From NCBI GenBank assembly GCA_964637705.1, contig CAZWVM010000076.1:1-15478 (forward strand): a stretch of 15,478 nucleotides of DNA, given 5' to 3'. The position numbers and the translations under genes were made by a program. Position 1 is the stretch's first letter. The number at the start of each line of letters is the position of its first letter. Source of the DNA: CAZWVM01 sp964637705. Its GTDB lineage: Bacteria; UBA8481. The notes below the pieces were generated by a model. It was not told the DNA's origin. It was given only the letters and a program-made list of their open reading frames with translations, and made no database searches. Positions 9,670 to 15,478 of the stretch are shown here, one piece after another.

Positions 9670-9724
9670 GACAAGATCGTACTGGCTCCGAAGGAGCCGA
9701 GGTTGTCCCTGTGAAGCGCATCTT
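9670..9724 (+). repeat. 55-bp contig overlap, copy 2 (right of the N gap)
   Basis: This is the exact duplicate of 9515-9569, sitting directly after the gap. It repeats the end of secD and supplies the GTG start of secF at 9711. The true chromosome probably holds one copy. Confidence 0.9.
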
Positions 9725-11297
9725 TCCTTTCATCGAGTGGCGCTACCGCGCCTACATCTTCACCGCCGTCCTTGTCGTGCTCTTCGCCGCCGGCACCGCG
9801 TTCCACGGCGGCATCAACTACGGCATCGACTTCGTCGGCGGCACTTCCGTCATCGTCAAGCTCGACAAGCCCGTCGACGGCGCCTCCCTGGCCCAGCTCC
9901 GCACCATCCTCGAGCCTCTCGGCCTCTCGCAGAACATCCGCACGATCGGCGGCGTCGCCGCCAGCAAGTCGGAAGCCCGCGAGATCTCCATCGACGTCCG
10001 CGGCTCGGACTGGGTCGACCGGATGGTCGAGCGGTTCGACGCGGAGCGGAAGAGCCGCGAGCTCAAGCCCGACGACCTCGACGCCGTCTTCGGAGCGGCC
10101 CTGGAACCGCGGGTCATGGCGGAGATGAAGGCCTACTTCCTGCCGCCCGCCGGCGACACGACCGCGCCGCCGATGTACGCGATCGCCACGGCCACGACGT
10201 CCGATCTGAACGAGATCTTCCAGTCGATCTTCAACGAGAACATCTCCCTCTCCGTCCAGCGCGCGCTGTCCGACGCGCTCGTGCCGGAGGGCGGCCTCAG
10301 GACCTTCGACATCAACAACGTCGGCGGGGCCGGAAACCTCGCCGCCACGCTCGCCGAACTGAAGCGTGCGCAGGTGGAGAAGCAGATCGCCGCGCGCATC
10401 GGCGACACCGGCGCGGCGCGGCCGTGGAAGACGGTCGAGGAGTTCCTGAAGGTGACGGGACTGGAGATCTTCGACCGGCCGGAGTTGAGGCGCGTCCTGA
10501 CGGCGGAGACCGCCCCGGTCTCGCCCAACGCCGTATCCGTCGCGACGGCCGGACCGGAGGCTCTCTCGCGCGCCTTCCTCGGGGCCCTCTCCGAACGGTT
10601 CCTGCGCAACGCCGAGATCGTGGTCGCGCACCGCGACGGAGACATCGGAGGCCTCTTCGCCTCCGCCCGGCAGGCCGCCGATCTCGTCCCCGTTGACGAC
10701 GTCGAGATGCGCTCGCTCATCGTGGAGCACGCCCACGCGGGGCGTTTCATCATCGCCTCCTCCGAGACCGTCGGAGCGGCCGTCGGGAGCGACCTCAAGG
10801 TCGCCGCGCTGTACGCGATCTTCTTCTCGCTCCTCGGTCTCCTCGGCTACATCTGGTTCCGGTTCGAACTGCGCTACGCCGTCGGAGGCGTGATCGCGAC
10901 GGTCCATGACACGCTTCTCACCCTCGGCCTCATCGGCTTCATGGGGATCGAGTTCAACATCCCGATCGTGGCGGCCGTCCTGACCGTGATGGGCTACTCC
11001 ATCAACGACACCGTGGTCGTCTACGACCGCATCCGCGAGAAGCTCGGGAAACTCAAGAGCGCTCCCGACCCCGCGATCATCGACCTGGCGATCACCGAGA
11101 CGCTCTCGCGCACCATGCTCACCGGTGGATCGACCATCCTCTCGATCCTCGCCTTCATGGTGCTCGGCCCGGCCGTGACCTTCGACCTCTGCTTCGCCCT
11201 CGGCTTCGGCATCATCATCGGGACCTTCTCCTCCATTTTCGTCGCCGCGCCGGTCCTTGTGGAATGGGAGCGTTTCGGCCAGGGGCGCCGGAAGTGA
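9711..11297 (+). CDS. secF: Protein translocase subunit SecF with enlarged periplasmic domain
   Basis: This protein has 528 residues from GTG 9711, against about 300-325 for typical SecF. TM1 lies at about 13-31, followed by the family signature INYGIDFVGGTSV (35-47). The end of P1 is recognisable as SSETVGAAVGSDL (350-362). TM2-TM6 follow in 365-516, with the proton-path motif LTVMGYSINDTVVVYDRIRE (424-443) and TLSRTMLTGGST (464-475). The excess length is all in the first periplasmic region (32-364, about 330 residues instead of about 100). Within it, residues 238-292 (WKTVEEFLKVTGL, then RRVLT and SVATAGPEALSRAFLGAL) read like the helix-hairpin-helix part of GspK-type secretion pseudopilins; this is inference. 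The GTG overlaps the secD stop as GTGA once the assembly artefact is removed. Partner: SecD. Downstream rel starts 10 bases after the stop. Confidence 0.96.
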   Translation: MKRIFPFIEWRYRAYIFTAVLVVLFAAGTAFHGGINYGIDFVGGTSVIVKLDKPVDGASLAQLRTILEPLGLSQNIRTIGGVAASKSEAREISIDVRGSDWVDRMVERFDAERKSRELKPDDLDAVFGAALEPRVMAEMKAYFLPPAGDTTAPPMYAIATATTSDLNEIFQSIFNENISLSVQRALSDALVPEGGLRTFDINNVGGAGNLAATLAELKRAQVEKQIAARIGDTGAARPWKTVEEFLKVTGLEIFDRPELRRVLTAETAPVSPNAVSVATAGPEALSRAFLGALSERFLRNAEIVVAHRDGDIGGLFASARQAADLVPVDDVEMRSLIVEHAHAGRFIIASSETVGAAVGSDLKVAALYAIFFSLLGLLGYIWFRFELRYAVGGVIATVHDTLLTLGLIGFMGIEFNIPIVAAVLTVMGYSINDTVVVYDRIREKLGKLKSAPDPAIIDLAITETLSRTMLTGGSTILSILAFMVLGPAVTFDLCFALGFGIIIGTFSSIFVAAPVLVEWERFGQGRRK

Positions 11298-11306
11298 CGA
11301 GGCCGG

Positions 11307-13472
11307 GTGGGCGTTGAGCTAGAGGTCCGCACCGACCTCGATCTCGGGATCCTCCGCAACCTCTTCCTCGCGTACAACCCCAAGAGCGACTTCGGGATCG
11401 TCGAGAAGGCCTACTGCTACTCCGCCATGGCGCACGCCGGCCAGACACGCGTCTCCGGCGAGCCCTACATCCTGCACCCCGTCGAGGTCGCGACGATCCT
11501 CGCCGAGCATCGCTTCGACGCCATCACCCTCGCCTCGGCCCTCCTTCACGACGTCATCGAGGACTGCGGCCGGTCGCGGGAGGAGATCGAGAAGCACTTC
11601 GGGGCGGAAATCGCCGGCATCGTCGAGGGCGTCACCAAGATCTCCACCATCTCCGAGCAGACGAGGCAGGAGACGGTCGCCGAGAACCTCCGCCGCATGC
11701 TCGTCGCCGTCGCCCGCGACATCCGCGTGCTCCTCATCAAGCTCGCCGATCGCCTCCACAACATGCGCACCCTCGGCGCCCTCGACCGCGAGCGGATCGA
11801 GCGGATCAGCCGGGAGACCCTGGAGATCTATGCGCCGCTGGCGAACCGCATGGGCATGAGCGCGATCCGGGCGGAACTGGAGAACCTCGGCTTCCGGCAC
11901 CTCATGCCGGAAAAGCACGCCGAGATCACGGCGGCGGTGCAGCGGATCGTCGGGCAGCGCGAGAAGGCGCTCGGCGAGGCCGCCGCGGTCCTCACCGAGA
12001 AGATCCGGGACGCGGGAATCGCCGTCCAGGTCACCAGCCGCTCCAAGGAGCCCTACAGCGTCTACAAGAAGATGCTGAGGCAGAACCGGCCGATCGAGGA
12101 GATCTTCGATCTCCTCGCCATGCGCGTCCTCGTCCCGTCTCTGCGCGAGTGCTACGCGTCGCTCGGCATCGTCCACACCCTCTGGAAACCGATCCCCGGT
12201 CGCTTCAAGGACTACGTGGCCATGCCCAAGCCGAACATGTACCAGGCCCTGCACACCTCCGTCATCGGACCGGGCGAGGGGCCGCTGGAGATCCAGATCC
12301 GCACGCACGAGATGCACCTGACCGCGGAGGAGGGCATCGCGGCCCACTGGAAATACAAGAGCGACGGCAACGTCGACGAGCGGCTCGGCTGGCTCCGCCG
12401 GATCCTCGAGTGGCAGCGCGAGGCGGTCTCGGCGCAGGAGTTCATGGACTCCCTGCGCATCGACCTCTACTCGGACCAGGTCTTCGTCCTGACCCCCAAG
12501 GGCGACATCATCGAACTGCCCGCGGGCGCGACGCCCATCGACATGGCCTACGCGGTGCATTCCGAGGTCGGCAATCACATCTCGGGAGCCCGCGTCAACG
12601 GTCGCATGGTTCCGATCACGTCTCGACTCATCTCGGGATCCGTCGTCGAGATCATGACCTCCGCCGCCGCACGGCCCTCACGCGACTGGCTCGACGTCGT
12701 ACGCACGCCCCGCGCCCGCTCCAAGATCCGGCACCATCTGAAGGAGCGCGACGCGGTCGAGTACCGGCGGCGGGGAGCCGACCTGCTCGAGGCCGCCCTC
12801 CGCCGCTTCCGCCTCGGTCTCTCGGTCGCCCAGGAGAGCCCGGAGCTGGTCGAGGCGCTCGAGGGCACCGGTTTCAAGGATCTCGGGACGATGCTGGAGG
12901 CGATCGGGTTCGGATCGGAATCGGCCGAAGCCTTCGCGAAGCGGATCGCGGACCGGCGGCCGGGCGAGGAAGAGGGAGAGGCGGAACCCGAGGACGAGAC
13001 GGCCGAGAAGGCCGGACGTGCCGACGGCGCCGGCGGGCACGTGCTTGTCGAGGGAGTCCGCGACATGGTGGTGCGCTTCGGGCGCTGCTGCAACCCCGTC
13101 CCCGGCGACGACATCGTCGGTTACCTCTCGCGCGGGCGCGGCGTCTCCATCCACCGCAAGGGATGCCCCAACGTCGCTTCGCTCGCCGGCGAGAGCGCGC
13201 GCATGGTCAAGGCGCGGTGGGCCGGCGAGAAGGGGCGCTACTCCGCCGGTCTCATGGTCGAGGGCGAGGACCGGATCGGCTTCCTGGCCGACGTGACGGG
13301 CGTCTTCGCCCGGGAGGGTGCGAATATCGTGAGCGCCGAGGTGAGAACGAAGGGCGTCGGCCGCGACTCCTTCGTCGTCGAAGTCACGGACGCGGCCCAC
13401 CTGGCGCGCCTGATCGCCGCGCTGAAGGCCGTGCCCGGCATGAAGCGCGTGACGCGCTCCGCGCCCCGATGA
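11307..13472 (+). CDS. rel: Bifunctional (p)ppGpp synthetase/hydrolase (RelA/SpoT family)
   Basis: This 721-residue long RSH enzyme makes and degrades the stringent-response alarmone (p)ppGpp. The hydrolase HD domain (about 30-190) keeps its metal residues: His57, His81-Asp82, the Glu85-Asp86 pair and Asp148 in LADRLHNMRTL. The synthetase domain (about 240-350) keeps SVYKKM, FDLLAMRV (Asp268), GRFKDYVAMPKPNMYQALHT (298-317) and LEIQIRT (Glu328), so both activities should be intact. A TGS domain follows (388-450), then a helical region. An acidic linker at 553-575 leads to a Cys-containing module, FGRCCNPVPGDDIVGYLSRG (591-610) with HRKGCPN, and an ACT domain at about 655-715. Start: GTG 11307 with GAGG 4 bases upstream, 10 bases after secF. 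The stop overlaps rlmN by 4 bases. In Bacillota secDF and relA are also near neighbours, with recJ and apt between them; those two are absent here. Confidence 0.97.
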   Translation: MGVELEVRTDLDLGILRNLFLAYNPKSDFGIVEKAYCYSAMAHAGQTRVSGEPYILHPVEVATILAEHRFDAITLASALLHDVIEDCGRSREEIEKHFGAEIAGIVEGVTKISTISEQTRQETVAENLRRMLVAVARDIRVLLIKLADRLHNMRTLGALDRERIERISRETLEIYAPLANRMGMSAIRAELENLGFRHLMPEKHAEITAAVQRIVGQREKALGEAAAVLTEKIRDAGIAVQVTSRSKEPYSVYKKMLRQNRPIEEIFDLLAMRVLVPSLRECYASLGIVHTLWKPIPGRFKDYVAMPKPNMYQALHTSVIGPGEGPLEIQIRTHEMHLTAEEGIAAHWKYKSDGNVDERLGWLRRILEWQREAVSAQEFMDSLRIDLYSDQVFVLTPKGDIIELPAGATPIDMAYAVHSEVGNHISGARVNGRMVPITSRLISGSVVEIMTSAAARPSRDWLDVVRTPRARSKIRHHLKERDAVEYRRRGADLLEAALRRFRLGLSVAQESPELVEALEGTGFKDLGTMLEAIGFGSESAEAFAKRIADRRPGEEEGEAEPEDETAEKAGRADGAGGHVLVEGVRDMVVRFGRCCNPVPGDDIVGYLSRGRGVSIHRKGCPNVASLAGESARMVKARWAGEKGRYSAGLMVEGEDRIGFLADVTGVFAREGANIVSAEVRTKGVGRDSFVVEVTDAAHLARLIAALKAVPGMKRVTRSAPR

Positions 13473-14527
13473 GCGGCCGCCGCCGCGAAGCCGGCCCGAA
13501 ATCGACCGGGCCGGAGCTCGTCCGCTCCCTGACCCACGCGCGCTTCCTCGAAGCCGTCGCGGAGTTCGTCGATCCGCGTCCCTTCCAGGCGAACGTCCTG
13601 AAGAAGTTTCTCTTCAAGCTGGGCGCCACGCGCTTCGACGAGATCACGCCCTTCCCGCGCGAAGCGCGTGATCGGCTCGCCGGTCGCTACCTCGCGGAAC
13701 TCCCCGCGACCGCGGACCGCGCCGTCGCTTCCGACGGCACCGTGAAGCTTCTGCTCGACTGGGCCGGGGTGCGTGCCGAGGCGGTGACGATGAAGTCCGT
13801 CGGCGGTCGCACCGCATGCCTCTCGTCCCAGTCCGGCTGCCGCCTGCGCTGCGCCTTCTGCGCCACCGGCCGCCTCGGCCTCACGCGCAACCTCGCCTTC
13901 GGCGAGATCCTCGACCAGCTCCTCGTGCTCGGGGGCGAGGGAGCCCTCGACCGAGTGGTCATGATGGGAATGGGAGAGCCGCTGGAGAACCTCGACGAGG
14001 TCCTCCCGGCCCTGGAATTCATGACCTCGCCCGCCGGTCTCGGCTTCTCGCGCAAGCGGGTCACGCTCTCCACCGTGGGACTGCCCCCGGAAATGGCGCG
14101 CCTCGCGGCGGAAGGTCCGGGCGTGGAACTCGCCCTCTCGCTCCACGCCGTCGACAACACCCTCCGCACCGCGCTCGTCCCGGTCAACAAGAAGTACGAC
14201 GTGACCGAGGTCCTCAAGGCCGCCACGACCTACGCGGACAGGGCCAATGCGAAGGTCACGATCGAGTATGTGCTCCTGAAGGACCTGAACGACTCCGACA
14301 CCGACGCCGATTCCCTCGGCCGACTCTCGCGCCGCCACGGGCTCCCCGTGAACATCATCCGCTACAACGCGGTGGCGGAGACGAATTTCGAGCCCTCGCC
14401 GCGGCTCGACGCCTTCGCGGAGCGCCTCAAGCGGAGCGCCCTCGCGGTCACGGTTCGCCGCTCGCGCGGGGCCTCCATCGCCGCCGCCTGCGGGCAGCTG
14501 GCCGGGGAGTCGAAGAAAGAGGAGTAG
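13469..14527 (+). CDS. rlmN: Dual-specificity 23S rRNA (A2503)/tRNA (A37) C2-methyltransferase RlmN
   Basis: This 352-residue radical SAM enzyme methylates C2 of adenosine 2503 in 23S rRNA and of A37 in some tRNAs, which supports translational accuracy. All needed residues are visible. The 4Fe-4S motif is CRLRCAFC (Cys124, Cys128, Cys131). The methyl-carrying pair is Cys117 in TACLSSQSGC and Cys341 in AAACGQLAG. Glu104 precedes the first of these, GMGEP lies at 167-171, and the SAM-binding strand is LALSLHAVDN (221-230). The N-terminal RNA-binding part (about 15-100) has the family's FQANVLKKFLF pattern. It is cytosolic. The ATG at 13469 overlaps the rel stop as ATGA, so it is probably translated by coupling; no other start fits. 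It is the last gene of the secD operon. An inverted repeat follows 7 to 12 bases after the stop. Confidence 0.96.
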   Translation: MSGRRREAGPKSTGPELVRSLTHARFLEAVAEFVDPRPFQANVLKKFLFKLGATRFDEITPFPREARDRLAGRYLAELPATADRAVASDGTVKLLLDWAGVRAEAVTMKSVGGRTACLSSQSGCRLRCAFCATGRLGLTRNLAFGEILDQLLVLGGEGALDRVVMMGMGEPLENLDEVLPALEFMTSPAGLGFSRKRVTLSTVGLPPEMARLAAEGPGVELALSLHAVDNTLRTALVPVNKKYDVTEVLKAATTYADRANAKVTIEYVLLKDLNDSDTDADSLGRLSRRHGLPVNIIRYNAVAETNFEPSPRLDAFAERLKRSALAVTVRRSRGASIAAACGQLAGESKKEE

Positions 14528-14534
14528 CTTCCGC

Positions 14535-14626
14535 ATTCAACATGGATGTACAGGATCTTCAGGATTCAATTCAGAAATCGAATTTCCGGGATTCCTGTCC
14601 TGTTCATCCTGAATATCCATGTGAAT
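14535..14626. repeat. AT-rich imperfect inverted repeat with CAGGAT units
   Basis: The left arm opens with ACATGGATGTACAGGATCTT (from 14540) and continues with CAGGAT. The reverse complement of the right arm (ending at 14622) reads ACATGGATATTCAGGATGAA followed by CAGGA. The arms agree at most positions over about 27 bases, including a CAGGATNNN unit repeated at a 9-base period. It is much richer in A/T than its surroundings and lies between two convergent genes (rlmN and yqgE). It resembles short interspersed palindromes seen in many bacterial genomes. It could form a long hairpin at the 3' ends of both transcripts, but there is no T run typical of intrinsic terminators. Confidence 0.6.
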
Positions 14627-14646
14627 GACTGTGTGCGAATTCGGGT

Positions 14647-15243
14647 CTAGTGCAATCCCGCGCCCGGCACGTAGTAATCGGGGTTCACGCCCATCGACGC
14701 GATCGCCTTCGGCCAGGCGTTCTGCGGATCGTTCGAGAAGACCGTCTCCCGCGGGTCGAGTTCGGGCAGCAGCCAGTAGCCCTCGGCGATCTCCCGGCTC
14801 AACTGCTCCTCGCTCCATCCGGCGTATCCGAGGAAGAAGCGGTAGCGGCCCGCCGGCGCGCGGATCATATCCTTCAGAAAATCCGGGTGCGCCGTGAAGT
14901 GGATTCCGGGGTGGACGGGCTTGGAATATTCCGCGCCGGAATCCCGGTCGTGCAGGAGCCAGACCGATTCCGTCATGACCGGGCCGCCGCTGTAGACGGC
15001 CGGGGCCGGGCGACGGCCCTTCCAGGGGATCTTCATGGCCTGCGCCACGTTCTCCAGGGTCATCTCCATCGGCCGGTTCAGGACCAGCCCGAAGGCGCCG
15101 TCCTCGCCCTGCTCCACCACCAAGACGACGCTCTGCGTGAAGTTCGGGTCGCGCAGGTCGGGTGAAGCGATCAGAAAGACCCCGGAAAAGTCCTCAAGGG
15201 ATCTGACGGGAGTGGGCGGCTTCTTACGCGACTTTCGAGCCAT
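14647..15243 (-). CDS. yqgE: YqgE/AlgH family protein (UPF0301)
   Basis: This 198-residue protein has all the family landmarks: FSGVFLIASPDLRDPNFTQS (19-38), VVLVVEQGEDGAFGLVLNRP (39-58), YSGGPVMTESVWLLH (84-98), RYRFFLGYAGWSEEQLSREI (133-152) and WLLPELD. The family is widespread in Gram-negative bacteria. AlgH was named in Pseudomonas alginate regulation, but the biochemical role is unknown. In E. coli it sits next to yqgF; here the two are about 9.5 kb apart in opposite orientation. The first 15 residues are a basic extension (MARKSRKKPP). Start at ATG 15243: no Shine-Dalgarno is visible just upstream, but a possible -10 box lies close enough for a leaderless transcript. It is a single-gene unit converging on rlmN. 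Confidence 0.93.
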   Translation of the reverse strand: MARKSRKKPPTPVRSLEDFSGVFLIASPDLRDPNFTQSVVLVVEQGEDGAFGLVLNRPMEMTLENVAQAMKIPWKGRRPAPAVYSGGPVMTESVWLLHDRDSGAEYSKPVHPGIHFTAHPDFLKDMIRAPAGRYRFFLGYAGWSEEQLSREIAEGYWLLPELDPRETVFSNDPQNAWPKAIASMGVNPDYYVPGAGLH

Positions 15244-15249
15244 GAAAAA

Positions 15250-15278
15250 AGGATAGATCAGCGCCCCCGGAAATGCAA
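15250..15278 (-). promoter_or_regulatory. Possible promoter for yqgE giving a leaderless mRNA
   Basis: On the minus strand TTGCAT (15278-15273), 17 bases, then TATCCT (15255-15250) give a 3 of 6 and a 4 of 6 match to the sigma-70 boxes. Transcription would start about 6-7 bases later, at or next to the ATG at 15243. This agrees with the lack of a ribosome binding site. The match is weak. Confidence 0.3.
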
Positions 15279-15310
15279 AGGACCTGCGCGCTTTTCCCCT
15301 TCAAACCCGC

Positions 15311-15338
15311 TCAAGTTTCAGCCCGTTCCTGCCGAAGA
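15311..15338 (+). promoter_or_regulatory. Predicted sigma-28 (FliA/SigD-type) promoter
   Basis: TCAAGTTT at 15311-15318 and GCCGAAGA at 15331-15338 match the flagellar sigma-28 consensus TAAAGTTT and GCCGATAA at 7 of 8 and 6 of 8 positions. The spacer is 12 bases against the usual 11, within the range seen for SigD. Transcription would start near 15346, about 20 bases before the ATG of the downstream gene. Confidence 0.5.
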
Positions 15339-15367
15339 GGGGAGTAGTCCAAGGAAGGATGATTCAA

Positions 15368-15478
15368 ATGGATTTGGTCAGGTTGTCGCAGAATCTCAGC
15401 CAGGAAAGCACCCGGGAACTCAAGGCGCGTTCCGACCGTTCCGTTGACTCCTCCGCCCCCCTGCCCTCCCCCCCGCCT
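15368..15478 (+). CDS. N-terminus of an unidentified protein, cut by the window end
   Basis: The first 37 codons of an open frame begin at ATG 15368, with AAGGAAGG at 15351-15358 ending 9 bases upstream. An in-frame ATG at 15359 lies directly against that site and is less likely. The visible protein starts MDLVRLSQNLSQEST, continues with a Lys/Arg-rich patch, and then becomes Ser/Pro-rich (SSAPLPSPPP) at the cut. It has no signal peptide. The upstream sigma-28-like promoter suggests a motility or chemotaxis gene, such as a small flagellar protein, but the visible residues are too few to assign a family. The frame may not be coding beyond this point. Confidence 0.4.
   Translation, partial: MDLVRLSQNLSQESTRELKARSDRSVDSSAPLPSPPP

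Noticed and set aside
9515..9724. A genuine tandem or transposon-type duplication of 55 bases
   Set aside because: The copies are exact, end precisely at the edges of a 100-N placeholder, and merging them restores a normal gene overlap; an assembly artefact is the simpler explanation.
14535..14626. A CRISPR-like repeat
   Set aside because: There is one inverted repeat with short internal CAGGAT units and no spacers, leader or cas genes.

Overview
The window is a high-GC bacterial chromosome segment, well above 60% G+C by eye, with G or C at almost every third codon position. Genes are tightly packed. Six pairs share 1 to 4 bases (ATGA, GTGA, TTGA or TGATG junctions), and several starts are GTG or TTG. 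A lipoprotein signal, a TlpA-like thioredoxin, SecD/SecF and a YqgE/AlgH protein suggest a diderm (Gram-negative type) bacterium. A possible sigma-28 promoter at the right edge hints at motility. I cannot name the phylum. A run of exactly 100 N marks this as a scaffolded draft assembly.

Layout. (1) Bases 3-5135, plus strand, look like one operon: the C-terminal ACT domain of a probable PII uridylyltransferase (GlnD), an MBL-fold hydrolase, a lipoprotein of unknown function, alanyl-tRNA synthetase (alaS), a 53-residue charged protein and the RNase H-fold protein YqgF/RuvX. (2) Bases 5150-7547, minus strand, converge on that operon: a membrane-anchored TlpA-like thioredoxin, an ABC ATPase and an ABC-2 type permease, all coupled by overlapping stop and start codons. 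(3) Bases 7548-7786 are a divergent control region with a good sigma-70-type promoter facing right and a hairpin in the leader. (4) Bases 7787-14527, plus strand: secD, secF (with a greatly enlarged periplasmic domain), a bifunctional (p)ppGpp synthetase/hydrolase (rel) and the 23S rRNA/tRNA methyltransferase rlmN. (5) An AT-rich inverted repeat lies between rlmN and the convergent yqgE/algH gene. (6) The right edge carries a sigma-28-like promoter, a ribosome binding site and the first 37 codons of an unidentified protein.

The genes are mostly housekeeping: translation (alaS, rlmN, yqgF in rRNA processing), nitrogen and stringent signalling (GlnD, Rel), protein export (SecD/SecF) and an envelope redox/ABC export cluster. 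No mobile element, CRISPR array, tRNA or rRNA was found. The features most worth a second look are the SecF insertion (part of which reads like a GspK-type helix-hairpin-helix segment), the small gene between alaS and yqgF, the lipoprotein's C-terminal motif, the edge promoter and the interspersed repeat. The N gap is almost certainly an unmerged contig overlap.
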